Part shown: one piece after another, positions 1-8,353 of the stretch
How positions within the stretch are numbered: the stretch's first letter is position 1
Layout: every line of letters begins with the position of its first letter
Origin: Neisseria sicca
Lineage (GTDB): Bacteria > Pseudomonadota > Gammaproteobacteria > Burkholderiales > Neisseriaceae
Assembly (NCBI RefSeq): GCF_017753665.1
Contig: NZ_CP072524.1
Coordinates: 930,001 to 994,000 of the forward strand
Reading direction: 5' to 3'
Length of the DNA: 64,000 nucleotides
Made by a program: the position numbers and the translations under genes
The notes under the pieces: generated by a model
Database searches by the model: none
What the model was told of the DNA's origin: nothing
Seen by the model: only the letters and a program-made list of their open reading frames with translations

Positions 1-1
1 T

Positions 2-40
2 GCCAACATATCCACCATCATGCCAAAGGACGCAGCTTAG
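2..40 (+). CDS. 3' tail of an upstream gene (partial, unidentified)
   Basis: One frame is open from the window edge to a TAG at 38-40 and reads ANISTIMPKDAA. It could be the last 12 codons of a gene that lies outside the window, but so short a stretch cannot be identified and may be chance. A degenerate DUS (CTCGTCTGAAA) follows at about 60-70, before trxB. Confidence 0.25.
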   Translation, partial: ANISTIMPKDAA

Positions 41-100
41 ATTTTCAAGTAAAATCTACCTCGTCTGAAACACACTCAATCTCAAAGTAAGGAAAACATC

Positions 101-1051
101 ATGAGCAACCATCACAAACTCATCATCCTCGGCTCAGGTCCTGCCGGCTACACCGCCGCCGTCTATGCCGCCCGCGCCAACCTCAAGCCCGTCATCATTA
201 CCGGTATCGAACAGGGCGGACAACTGATGACCACCACCGAAGTCGACAACTGGCCTGCCGATGCCGAAGGCGTACAAGGCCCGGAACTGATGGCGCGTTT
301 TCTTGCTCATGCCGAGCGCTTCGGCACTGAAATGATTTTCGACCAAATCCACACCGTTGATTTGCAAAACCGCCCCTTCACCCTCAAAGGCGACATGGGC
401 GAATACACCTGCGATGCGTTGATTGTCGCTACCGGCGCATCTGCCAAATATCTGGGGCTGCCCAGCGAAGAAACCTTTGCGGGCAAAGGCGTATCCGCCT
501 GCGCGACCTGTGACGGTTTCTTCTATAAACAACAAGACGTGGCAGTCGTCGGCGGCGGCAATACTGCCGTAGAGGAAGCCCTTTACCTCGCCAACATCGC
601 CAACACCGTTACCCTGATTCACCGCCGCGACAGCTTCCGCGCCGAAAAAATCATGGTGGACAAACTCATGCAGCGCGTTGAAGAAGGCAAAATCATCCTC
701 AAGCTCAACAGCAATCTGGATGAAGTCTTGGGCGACGAAGGCGGCGTTACCGGCGCCCGTCTAAAACACAATGACGGCACTACCGAAGACATCGCCGTCA
801 AAGGCGTTTTCATCGCCATCGGCCATAAACCCAACACCGATATTTTCAAAGGCCAGCTCGATATGGACGAAACCGGCTACCTAAAAACCAAAGGCGGTAC
901 GGGCGACAACGTCGGCGCGACCAATATCGAAGGCGTATGGGCGGCAGGCGACGTCAAAGATCATACCTACCGCCAAGCCATCACCAGCGCGGCCTCAGGT
1001 TGCCAAGCCGCACTTGATGCCGAACGCTGGCTCGACCGCCAAGGGTTGTAA
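101..1051 (+). CDS. trxB: Thioredoxin reductase (NADPH)
   Basis: A cytoplasmic flavoenzyme that passes electrons from NADPH through FAD and a redox-active disulfide to thioredoxin. The 316 residues match the usual family length. Visible motifs are the FAD-binding GSGPAG at 11-16, the catalytic CATC at 134-137, the NADPH-binding GGGNTA at 151-156, and a C-terminal GVWAAGDV segment that closes the FAD site. The start is ATG with AAGGAAA 7-13 bases upstream. The gene stands alone, converges on ftsH, and ends before a DUS hairpin terminator. Identification is secure. Confidence 0.97.
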   Translation: MSNHHKLIILGSGPAGYTAAVYAARANLKPVIITGIEQGGQLMTTTEVDNWPADAEGVQGPELMARFLAHAERFGTEMIFDQIHTVDLQNRPFTLKGDMGEYTCDALIVATGASAKYLGLPSEETFAGKGVSACATCDGFFYKQQDVAVVGGGNTAVEEALYLANIANTVTLIHRRDSFRAEKIMVDKLMQRVEEGKIILKLNSNLDEVLGDEGGVTGARLKHNDGTTEDIAVKGVFIAIGHKPNTDIFKGQLDMDETGYLKTKGGTGDNVGATNIEGVWAAGDVKDHTYRQAITSAASGCQAALDAERWLDRQGL

Positions 1052-1151
1052 AACAACTCTGTACTGGGTAAAAGTAGCCCGATTAACTCATTTCAAACGG
1101 ACAGGCTGCGAACCCGATGTCCACATGGCATTATAAAAAGTAAAGCATAAG

Positions 1152-1213
1152 AAAAGGTCGTCTGAAAGATTTTTAGCGAAACCCGCTATATTCATTTTCA
1201 GACGACCTTTTTG
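1152..1213 (+). terminator. DUS inverted-pair terminator of trxB
   Basis: A forward DUS (AGGTCGTCTGAAA, from 1155) and its reverse complement (TTTTCAGACGACC, from 1195) flank a 27-base loop and are followed by a T-run. This is the typical neisserial use of paired uptake sequences as a rho-independent terminator. The rest of 1052-1394 is AT-rich with no gene. Confidence 0.8.
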
Positions 1214-1358
1214 TTTAAATCAGGATGTTTCAAACAGAGCAACCACATTACAACCCTCTAATTCTGACAACCGTCATTCCTCTTTCTACTTATAACAATA
1301 AAACTATACAAACTGTACTTCCTCGCCTTACCTGTTTTGTAACAGTCATAATAAAATA

Positions 1359-1388
1359 AAAACGGCAGCTTTAATAAGCTGCCGTTTT
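1359..1388 (-). terminator. Rho-independent terminator of ftsH (not DUS-based)
   Basis: Perfect 12-bp arms, AAAACGGCAGCT and AGCTGCCGTTTT, enclose a 6-base loop six bases beyond the ftsH stop. On the minus strand the stem runs into a U-rich tail. It is one of few terminators here that does not use DUS arms. Confidence 0.9.
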
Positions 1389-1394
1389 CCATAT

Positions 1395-3350
1395 TTATGA
1401 TTTATTTGCCGAGTCTTCAAAAGACTCAATTGGAGCAGATTCCTGAGCAACTGTTTCCTGATGTTCAGACTCTGTTTGAAGTTCGGATGGTTCCGCATTA
1501 TCCTGACGTATATTGTGGCTATAATCTTTAGGTGGGCTAGGCTGTTTGCCTGCCATAATTTCCAACACTTGATCACGATCGATGGTTTCCCAATCCATTA
1601 AGGCTTTGCACATGGTTTCCATTTTATCGCGGTTTTCATCAAGGATTTTGTAGGCCACCTGATATTGTTCGTCCAAAATACGGCGTACTTCAGCATCAAT
1701 ATCTTGTTGCGTTTTTTCGGAAATGTTTTGAGAACGGGTAACGCTGCGTCCCAAGAACACTTCACCTTCATTCTCTGCATAAACCATTACGCCCATTTTA
1801 TCGCTCATGCCGTAACGGGTTACCATTTCCCGCGCTATTTGCGTAGCACGTTCGAAATCATTGGACGCGCCGGTGGAAATACGGCCGACGAAGATGTCTT
1901 CGGCAATACGACCGCCGAACAAGATGGAAAGCTGGCTCAGCATTTGGTCTTTGTACATGCTGATACGGTCGCGTTCGGGAAGCTGCCAAGTCAAACCGAG
2001 CGCACGGCCGCGCGGCATGATGGTTACTTTATGAACGGGATCAGTAAACGGCAGGCTTTCGGCAACAATCGCATGACCTGCTTCATGGTAGGCAGTCGCA
2101 CGTTTTTCGTCTTCATGCATTACCATGCTGCGGCGTTCGGGACCCATGTAGATTTTGTCCTTGGCATCTTCGAAATCGCTTTGGTCGACTTTGGTTTTAT
2201 TCCGACGGCCTGCAAACAGGGCGGCTTCATTAACCAAGTTGGCCAAATCCGCACCGGAAAAACCGGGAGTACCTCGGGCCAAAGAACCCAAATCGACAGA
2301 TGCATCCAAAGGCACTTTTTTTGCGTGTACTTTCAAAATCTGTTCACGACCACGGATATCGGGTAGTGGAACCACCACTTGTCGGTCGAAACGGCCGGGA
2401 CGTTGCAAGGCGGGATCTAATACGTCCGGACGGTTTGTTGCGGCAATGACGATAACCGTCTGGTTGCTTTCAAAGCCGTCCATTTCTACCAAAAGCTGGT
2501 TCAAGGTTTGTTCGCGCTCATCATTACCGCCGCCCAAGCCAGCACCGCGCTGACGGCCGACAGCGTCGATTTCGTCAATAAAAATGATACAAGGGGCGTT
2601 TTTCTTCGCTTGTTCAAACATATCGCGCACGCGGCTTGCACCGACCCCGACGAACATTTCAACAAAGTCAGAACCTGAGATGCTGAAGAACGGTACGCCT
2701 GCTTCGCCTGCGATGGCTTTTGCCAGCAAAGTTTTACCTGTCCCTGGGCTGCCCGCCAGTAAGATACCGCGCGGAACGCGTCCGCCCAAACTTTGATAAC
2801 GGCTTGGAGCTTTCAGGTAATCAACGATTTCCTGCACTTCCTCTTTTGCCTCATCACAACCGGCAACATCGGCAAAGGTAACTTTGTTGGCATCTTTGTC
2901 CAGAAGGCGGGCACGGCTTTTACCGAAAGAGAATGCACCACCCTTACCGCCGCCACCGCTTTGCATACGCATAAAATAAAACCATGCGCCAATCAACAAC
3001 AATACCGGCAACAGGCTGTAAAACAGGCTGGCGAGCATGCTTGGTTTTTCTTCGGGGATAACGTTGACGCGGACTTTATTGTCCAAAAGCGTTTTAACCA
3101 AATTATCGTCCAAAGGCGCATTGGTGAAGAAAGAGGTTTTATCGGTACGCTCGCCTTTAATCAGATAACCGCTGACGACTGAGCCTTCGATATTGACATT
3201 GGCTACTTCACCGTTGTTCACCTGTTGGATAAATTGAGAGTATTCGATTTGCTGCTTGTTTTCCTGCTTGCTGGTCAGAGCGTTGAATGCGGCCATCAGA
3301 CCGACGCACAAAGCAACCCAGAGCAGAATTGACTTAAAGGTATTCCCCAC
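1395..3350 (-). CDS. ftsH: ATP-dependent zinc metalloprotease FtsH
   Basis: A membrane-anchored AAA+ protease that extracts and degrades misassembled membrane proteins and short-lived regulators. Order: a transmembrane helix at about 6-24, a periplasmic domain, a second helix at 105-127, the AAA+ ATPase with Walker A GSPGTGKT (200-207; many homologues have GPPGTGKT) and Walker B IIFIDE (255-260), an SRH region, then the protease domain with zinc-binding HEAGH at 422-426. The tail after about 610 is rich in Glu and Gln and looks disordered. It lies 64 bases downstream of rlmE, the conserved rlmE-ftsH pairing, and probably shares its transcript. Length 651 aa is normal. Confidence 0.97.
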   Translation of the reverse strand: MGNTFKSILLWVALCVGLMAAFNALTSKQENKQQIEYSQFIQQVNNGEVANVNIEGSVVSGYLIKGERTDKTSFFTNAPLDDNLVKTLLDNKVRVNVIPEEKPSMLASLFYSLLPVLLLIGAWFYFMRMQSGGGGKGGAFSFGKSRARLLDKDANKVTFADVAGCDEAKEEVQEIVDYLKAPSRYQSLGGRVPRGILLAGSPGTGKTLLAKAIAGEAGVPFFSISGSDFVEMFVGVGASRVRDMFEQAKKNAPCIIFIDEIDAVGRQRGAGLGGGNDEREQTLNQLLVEMDGFESNQTVIVIAATNRPDVLDPALQRPGRFDRQVVVPLPDIRGREQILKVHAKKVPLDASVDLGSLARGTPGFSGADLANLVNEAALFAGRRNKTKVDQSDFEDAKDKIYMGPERRSMVMHEDEKRATAYHEAGHAIVAESLPFTDPVHKVTIMPRGRALGLTWQLPERDRISMYKDQMLSQLSILFGGRIAEDIFVGRISTGASNDFERATQIAREMVTRYGMSDKMGVMVYAENEGEVFLGRSVTRSQNISEKTQQDIDAEVRRILDEQYQVAYKILDENRDKMETMCKALMDWETIDRDQVLEIMAGKQPSPPKDYSHNIRQDNAEPSELQTESEHQETVAQESAPIESFEDSANKS

Positions 3351-3414
3351 TTAGCCAGGCTCCATGATATAAAGATAAACGAAAGAAAGATTTTAAAACA
3401 CGCTGCCTGTATTG

Positions 3415-4035
3415 TCAGCGTTTATTTTTTCCTAATAAATAAATCTCACTGGAACGATTGCGCGATGCCTCGGGCTTGCGCGTCTGCACCGTTCCGAAGA
3501 TTTCGCGCATGGCTGCCATATATTCCTGATAGCCCGCTCCCTGAAATACCTTCACCAAAAAGCTGCCGCCCGTTTTTAAATGATTGACGGCAAAGTCCAA
3601 AGCCAGTTCGCACAAGTAAAAGCTGCGGGCTTGGTCGGTTACGGCGTTACCCGACATATTGGGTGCCATATCGCAAATTACAAGGTCTAGCGGACGGCCG
3701 TCCAGCAAGGTCTCAAATTGCGCCAATACTTCGTCTTCTCTGAAGTCCCCCTGAATAAAAGAAACACCTTCTATTTCATCCATAGGCAGGATATCCAATG
3801 CGAACACGCGCCCTGAATTGCCGACCAGTTTTGCCGCGACTTGCGACCAGCTTCCCGGCGCGCTGCCTAAATCCGCCAAAACTGTGCCGGGTTTGATTAA
3901 TTTGTCTTTTTCGTTGATTTCCAGCAGTTTATATGCGGCGCGGGCGCGATAACCGTCTTTTTGCGCCATGTGGACGTAATGATCGTTTACGTGTTCGTGA
4001 AGCCAGGCTTTTGATGATTTTGAACGTACTGCCAT
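3415..4035 (-). CDS. rlmE: 23S rRNA 2'-O-ribose U2552 methyltransferase RlmE (FtsJ/RrmJ)
   Basis: Methylates the 2'-hydroxyl of U2552 in the A-loop of 23S rRNA, a late step in large-subunit assembly. The 206-residue protein has the SAM-binding LADLGSAPGSW at 53-63 and a plausible K-D-K-E catalytic set with K36, D122 (in CDMAPN) and K162 (in LVKVFQG). It is divergent from yhbY with a 108-base gap and is followed by ftsH on the same strand. Confidence 0.95.
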   Translation of the reverse strand: MAVRSKSSKAWLHEHVNDHYVHMAQKDGYRARAAYKLLEINEKDKLIKPGTVLADLGSAPGSWSQVAAKLVGNSGRVFALDILPMDEIEGVSFIQGDFREDEVLAQFETLLDGRPLDLVICDMAPNMSGNAVTDQARSFYLCELALDFAVNHLKTGGSFLVKVFQGAGYQEYMAAMREIFGTVQTRKPEASRNRSSEIYLLGKNKR

Positions 4036-4143
4036 AATTTATTTGATGATATAGAGAAACGCCGTATTGTACGTTATTTTCCCCCGAGATTGCGCCAAAT
4101 CGCGTACAATGCCGCATTATTCTTTCTTTTCAAGCATTAGAAC

Positions 4144-4428
4144 ATGACTGACAGTAAATTAAGCACCAAAGAAATTTTGGAATTGAAAGCCCGCGCCCAT
4201 CACCTTCATCCCGTTGTAATGGTTGGACAACAAGGTTTGACCGAGTCCGTTATCAAAGAAACCGATGCCGCCCTGACAGCGCATGAGTTAATCAAAGTCC
4301 GTGTATTCGGCGACGACCGCGCCGAACGCGTTGAAATTTGCAATGCGTTGTGCGAAGCCGTCGATGCGCAACTGGTTCAGCATATCGGTAAGCTGTTGGT
4401 GTTGTGGCGTAAAAACTTGGAGGCTTAA
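4144..4428 (+). CDS. yhbY: CRM-domain RNA-binding protein YhbY
   Basis: A single CRS1-YhbY (CRM) domain of 94 residues, the full length of the family. These proteins bind RNA and associate with the large ribosomal subunit precursor. The conserved loop (VGQQGLTESV) is at about 28-37, and the C-terminal part has the usual ELIKVRV strand. It is transcribed away from rlmE. A TACAAT at 4106-4111 may be its -10 box, but no convincing -35 is seen. A DUS hairpin follows. Confidence 0.93.
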   Translation: MTDSKLSTKEILELKARAHHLHPVVMVGQQGLTESVIKETDAALTAHELIKVRVFGDDRAERVEICNALCEAVDAQLVQHIGKLLVLWRKNLEA

Positions 4429-4454
4429 GAAAGCGTTTGGTTCCAAACAATGAG

Positions 4455-4493
4455 AGTTCGTCTGAAAAACTATCAAGGCTTTCAGACGACCTT
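4455..4493 (+). terminator. DUS hairpin after yhbY
   Basis: GTTCGTCTGAAA pairs with TTTCAGACGACC around a short loop. One arm has a mismatch to the DUS consensus (GTTCG for GGTCG). Confidence 0.7.
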
Positions 4494-4633
4494 CGTTTAA
4501 TAAATCTTGCAATCAGTATAGAAACAACAGCAGAATATTTATCCCCTGATATAAACCTGATATAAAAGGTCGTCTGAAAAGCAGAATCCGGTATGAACTG
4601 ACCCCAAAATCTTGGACACTCATAAAAGCCTTT

Positions 4634-5476
4634 TCAGGCGCTCTGTGCAAGCTGGGTTCTGTATGCGACAGGACTCAGCTTTTTCAATTTCAAACTGCAA
4701 CGCTCCCGGTTGTAGTAATCCATATAATCATCTATCTGTTTCATCAATTCGTCCACCGTCAATTCTCCTGCACGGTAGAAACACTCCGTCTTCAGCACCG
4801 CAAACTTCAGCACCGCAAAGAAGCTTTCCATCGGTGCATTGTCCCAACAGTTCGCCTTTCGCGACATGCTTTGCACCATGGAATGCTCCGCAAGCAATTC
4901 CCTATACCCCGCCGTACGGTACAGCACACCTTGGTCGGAATGCAGCATCGTTCCCTTATCAGTCAGACGGGGTGCGGCTTTTTCGAGCATTTCCTTCACC
5001 ATTTCGCTGTTAGCATTGCGGCTCATGGCGTAGGCGACGATTTCTCGGTTGAACAAGTCCAAGATTGGCGAGAGGTACAGTTTGCCGTCGCTCCCTTTGA
5101 GTTCGGTCACGTCGGTCAGCCATTTTTCGTTGGGCTTTCGGGCTTTGAACCGGCGTTTGAGGAGGTGTTCCGATATTTCGCCCATGGCGGGATGGCGGTA
5201 GGCTTTTTTCGCCCGTATTTTGGCTTTCAGCCCCATCTGTTTCATCAACCGAGCTGCTTTTTTGCGGTTCCAATCCAATGCTGCGGCAATGCGCCTTTGC
5301 CCGTAGCGTCCTTTATGCCGTTCGTAGATTTCGGCGATAAGGGCTTTGTCGGCTTCATCGGGGTCGGGTCGGTCTTGGTGATGGTAGTAAAAGCTGCTTT
5401 TGGGCAGGTTTGCGATGTGCAGCAGGTATTTGAGCGGGTGTTGCGCCCTCAGTGCTTGGACGGTTTGGCTTTGTCC
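4634..5476 (-). CDS. IS3-family transposase OrfB (DDE integrase core)
   Basis: The catalytic half, about 280 residues counted from the overlap with orfA. It shows an HTH_21-like segment (HKGRYGQRRIAAAL) and the rve integrase core with D in WLTDVTE, D in HSDQG and E in PMESFF. It contains a five-residue internal duplication, AVLKFAVLKTE, from a short tandem repeat at about 4795-4822. The frame is open much further upstream; translation is expected mainly through frameshifting from orfA. No internal stop or frameshift is seen, so this copy may be active. Confidence 0.88.
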   Translation of the reverse strand, partial: GQSQTVQALRAQHPLKYLLHIANLPKSSFYYHHQDRPDPDEADKALIAEIYERHKGRYGQRRIAAALDWNRKKAARLMKQMGLKAKIRAKKAYRHPAMGEISEHLLKRRFKARKPNEKWLTDVTELKGSDGKLYLSPILDLFNREIVAYAMSRNANSEMVKEMLEKAAPRLTDKGTMLHSDQGVLYRTAGYRELLAEHSMVQSMSRKANCWDNAPMESFFAVLKFAVLKTECFYRAGELTVDELMKQIDDYMDYYNRERCSLKLKKLSPVAYRTQLAQSA

Positions 5477-5799
5477 TTTTCGGTCCGCTTTGGGCTGAGG
5501 GCTTTTAACTCCTTTAGGTAGGCAACCTCTGCGCGCATATAGCACAACTCTTCGATAAGCTCTGCCTGTGTTTTTTCGTTGTCGGGTTTGTCGGCGATGA
5601 AGGGGTTTTTGCGGTGTTCGGTCATGGTTTTGGATTGTGGATGTTCGAGTGCGCCGATGCCGCCTTCCTGATAGGCGCGTATCCATCGCCGCAGGTGGGT
5701 TCGGGAGATGCCGTAGTGGTCTGCGGTACGCTGTTGGCTGCGTATGTGCAGGTAGTGGAGTACGGCTTGGTATTTGAAGTGTAATGTATATTTGCTCAT
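5449..5799 (-). CDS. IS3-family transposase OrfA
   Basis: The DNA-binding half of the transposase, 116 residues. It has a helix-turn-helix (AVLHYLHIRSQQRTADHYGISRTHLRRW, about 9-36), then a leucine-rich coiled segment (LIEELCYMRAEVAYLKELKAL). The start is taken at MSKYTLHF, matching copy 2; the frame stays open further upstream but extends over the terminal repeat. It overlaps orfB by about 28 bases in the -1 frame, so a fused OrfAB made by programmed -1 frameshifting is expected. Confidence 0.88.
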   Translation of the reverse strand: MSKYTLHFKYQAVLHYLHIRSQQRTADHYGISRTHLRRWIRAYQEGGIGALEHPQSKTMTEHRKNPFIADKPDNEKTQAELIEELCYMRAEVAYLKELKALSPKRTEKDKAKPSKH

Positions 5800-5907
5800 A
5801 AAAAACTGCACCTTGTGAGTTGGAGGGGATGTGTCCAACTTTTGGGGTGCAGTTCAAAGTTTCAGACGACCTTCTTTATTGTCTATATGGCAAAATAGAA
5901 ACAGAAT

Positions 5908-7125
5908 GAGACCTTTGCAAAATTCCCCAAAATCCCCTAAATTCCCACCAAGGCATTTAGGGGATTTCTCATGAGCACCTTCTTCCAGCAAACCGCACAA
6001 GCCATGATCGCCAAACACATCGACCGCTTCCCACTATTGAAGTTGGATCAGGTGATTGATTGGCAACCGATCGAACAATACCTGAATCGTCAAAGAACCC
6101 GTTACCTTAGAGACCACCGCGGCCGTCCCGCCTATCCCCTGTTGTCCATGTTCAAAGCCATCCTGCTCGGACAATGGCACAGCCTCTCCGATCCCGAATT
6201 CGAACACAGCCTCATCACCCGCATCGATTTCAACCTGTTTTGCCGTTTTGACGAACTGAGCATCCCCGATTACAGCACCTTATGCCGCTACCGTAACTGG
6301 CTGGCGCAAGACGACACCCTGTCCGAATTGCTGGAACTGATTAACCGACAACTGGCCGAAAAAAAACTAAAAGTAGAGAAAGCATCCGCCGCCGTCATTG
6401 ACGCCACCATTATTCAAACTGCCGGCAGCAAACAGCGTCAGGCCATAGAAGTCGACGAGGAAGGACAAGTCAGCGGACAAACCACACCGAGTAAGGACAA
6501 AGATGCCCGCTGGACAAAGAAAAACGGCCTCTACAAACTCGGTTACAAACAACATACCCGTACCGATGAGGAAGGCTATATCGAGAAACTGCACATCACT
6601 CCCGCCAATACCCATGAGTGCAACCATCTGTCCCCTTTGTTGGAAGGCCTAAGCGAAGGTACGACCGTCTATGCCGACAAAGGCTACGACAGTAAGGAAA
6701 ACCGGCAACATCTGGAAGACCATCGGTTGTTAGACGGCATTATGCGCAAAGCCCACCGCAACCGTCCGCTGACGGAAGCGCAAACCAAACGCAACCGATA
6801 TTTGTCAAAGACCCGTTATGTGGTCGAACAAAGCTTCGGTACGCTGCACCGTAAATTCCGCTACGCCCGGGCAGCCTATTTTGGTCTGTGTAAAGTGAGT
6901 GCGCAAAGCCATCTGAAGGCGATGTGTTTGAACCTGTTGAAAGCGGCTAACAGGCTAAGTGTGCCTGTTGCCGCCTAAAAGGCGGCCCGGATGCCTGATT
7001 ATCGGGTATCCGGGGAGGATTAAGGGGGTATTTGGGTAAAATTAGGAGTAATTAGGAGCGTAAATAGACGAAAACCTGTGTTTGGGTTTCGGCTGTCGGG
7101 GGAAGGGCTTTTTTGCAAAGGTCTC
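5908..7125 (+). mobile_element. IS5-family insertion sequence (IS1106-like)
   Basis: A 1218-bp element bounded by inverted repeats GAGACCTTTGCAAAA and TTTTGCAAAGGTCTC, with AGAAT directly repeated on both sides (5903-5907 and 7126-7130), consistent with a target duplication. It encodes one intact transposase. Its right end is only 13 bases from the stop codon of the lipoprotein gene at 7139, and 51 bases of host DNA separate it from the IS3 copy. Confidence 0.93.
5971..6978 (+). CDS. IS5-family transposase
   Basis: 335 residues with an N-terminal DUF772-like domain (about 45-120) and a DDE core: D144 in VIDATII, D236 in YADKGYDS and E286 in VVEQSFGTLHR, the last within the IS5-type Y-(2)-R-(3)-E-(6)-R/K pattern. 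It is complete, without frameshift, and fills most of the element. The IS1106 subgroup, common in Neisseria, is my best guess. Confidence 0.92.
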   Translation: MSTFFQQTAQAMIAKHIDRFPLLKLDQVIDWQPIEQYLNRQRTRYLRDHRGRPAYPLLSMFKAILLGQWHSLSDPEFEHSLITRIDFNLFCRFDELSIPDYSTLCRYRNWLAQDDTLSELLELINRQLAEKKLKVEKASAAVIDATIIQTAGSKQRQAIEVDEEGQVSGQTTPSKDKDARWTKKNGLYKLGYKQHTRTDEEGYIEKLHITPANTHECNHLSPLLEGLSEGTTVYADKGYDSKENRQHLEDHRLLDGIMRKAHRNRPLTEAQTKRNRYLSKTRYVVEQSFGTLHRKFRYARAAYFGLCKVSAQSHLKAMCLNLLKAANRLSVPVAA

Positions 7126-7138
7126 AGAATGTTCTGTT

Positions 7139-7510
7139 TTATCTCAATCCGTTATGTTCGGAATGAAGCTGCATCCTCCTGTCCGCTTCGGCTGACAAAA
7201 CGCCTTTGACCATACGGAAGTGGGAGGCGGCTTTTTCCATATCCGTGCCATTCGGCAGCTTGATTGCGATGCCATTGAAGTTTCTATATTCATAAACAAT
7301 CTTTGCCCCATATTCGCGGACTGCGTTCATAAGCCTTTCCGAACCGGTTTCGGGGTCATAAAAAATAATCAGGGTATTCGTAGCTTCTGTCGTTTCTAAA
7401 AGTGAAGATGATGAATGCGGCTGCCTCTCGGGATGCAGTATGCTGGTTGACGTACAGGCAGCAAGCGTAAAGGCAGGCAAAACGACATAAATCAAATCGC
7501 GTTTTTTCAT
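7139..7510 (-). CDS. Small lipoprotein with an inhibitor-I9-like fold (predicted)
   Basis: 123 residues. The N-terminus is a lipoprotein signal with lipobox LAAC (about 16-19), so the mature protein should be lipid-anchored. Residues about 45-112 read IIFYDPETGSERLMNAVREY...YEYRNFNGIAIKLP...VKGVLSAEADR, which resembles the subtilisin propeptide/peptidase inhibitor I9 pattern (fNGfaikLp, then pgVlsveaD). This is inference from pattern only. No protease gene is adjacent. The IS5 element lies just beyond its stop; the gene itself is intact. Upstream is a DUS hairpin and then marC. Confidence 0.65.
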   Translation of the reverse strand: MKKRDLIYVVLPAFTLAACTSTSILHPERQPHSSSSLLETTEATNTLIIFYDPETGSERLMNAVREYGAKIVYEYRNFNGIAIKLPNGTDMEKAASHFRMVKGVLSAEADRRMQLHSEHNGLR

Positions 7511-7586
7511 AATATTTCAGATTTTTGATGAGGCATTGTTTCGACAATATATCCAAAGTCGGGACAACTGAAGAATATTGCAGGAC

Positions 7587-7626
7587 ATGTCGTCTGAAAA
7601 CACAAAACCTGTTTTCAGACGACCTT
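7587..7626 (-). terminator. DUS hairpin terminator of marC
   Basis: ATGTCGTCTGAAAAC pairs with GTTTTCAGACGACC downstream of marC. The left arm begins AT, a hybrid between this dialect and the ATG form. Confidence 0.7.
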
Positions 7627-7685
7627 CCCCTTGATAAAGATAGATAAATACGCGGTAAATTTTGCTTTCTGCACAATCCGACGCA

Positions 7686-8342
7686 CTAACCTGCCAGTTG
7701 CGGGAAAATGGATTTCAATCCGGCAACGATGATTTCTACGGAGACGGCGGCAAGCATCATGCCCATGATGCGGTTGAGGATGGTTAGTCCTGTCGTGCCC
7801 AGTTTTTTGCTGATTCTTCCGGCGACAACGAGGATGGCGTAGCAAATCAGACTGACGAGGAAGCCTGCTGCAAGGATCAAAGCAATATCGCTGTAATTTT
7901 TGGCGGCTGAGGCGTAGATGATGACGGTGGAGATACCGCCGGGACCGATGGTGATGGGGATGGCAACGGGAACGACGGCGATGGCTTTGGCGTTTTTCTG
8001 GATGTGTTGTACAACACCCTCTTCCTTGTCTCCACCGATATTTTGTTTGGCAGGGTTGTCGTTGCCGTTCATCATGGAGATGGCGATGAGCAGTACCAAA
8101 ATACCGCCGCCGACTTGGAAGGAGCCGACGCTGATACCCAATATTTTCAACAACATTCCGCCCGTTAAGGTGAAGACGGTAATGACGATGAAGACGGCGA
8201 GTGCGGCAGTGCGGGCGATGCGGCGTTTTTCTTTGGTGCTGTGATCCTGTGTCAAATCGAGGTAAATCGAAAGCGCGCTGAACGGGTTGATCAGTACAAG
8301 GAAGGCAACCAAAAGTTTGCCGATTTCTACACCTAATTCCAT
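7686..8342 (-). CDS. MarC family integral membrane protein
   Basis: 218 residues with about six hydrophobic segments (roughly 8-28, 46-70, 75-95, 118-140, 150-170 and 190-212). The family signatures INPFSAL near the N-terminus and PVAIPITIGPGGIST in the middle place it in the MarC/UPF0056 family of inner-membrane proteins, whose function is not established. It is 11 bases downstream of rodA on the same strand and may be cotranscribed with the rod-shape operon. Confidence 0.9.
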   Translation of the reverse strand: MELGVEIGKLLVAFLVLINPFSALSIYLDLTQDHSTKEKRRIARTAALAVFIVITVFTLTGGMLLKILGISVGSFQVGGGILVLLIAISMMNGNDNPAKQNIGGDKEEGVVQHIQKNAKAIAVVPVAIPITIGPGGISTVIIYASAAKNYSDIALILAAGFLVSLICYAILVVAGRISKKLGTTGLTILNRIMGMMLAAVSVEIIVAGLKSIFPQLAG

Positions 8343-8353
8343 TTTTTATTCCC

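Larger units (their letters stand above)
4594..5856 (-). mobile_element. IS3-family insertion sequence (IS150-like), copy 1, apparently intact
   Basis: A 1263-bp element on the minus strand. The ends are imperfect inverted repeats: TGAACTGCACCCCAAAAGTT at the orfA end and TGAACTGACCCCAAAATCTT at the orfB end. It carries orfA and orfB in the overlapping, -1-shifted arrangement typical of IS3. A half-DUS lies outside each end (4567-4580 and 5860-5873), so the element sits in the loop of a DUS hairpin. No clear target duplication is visible. A second copy is at 21728-22990. Confidence 0.93.
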
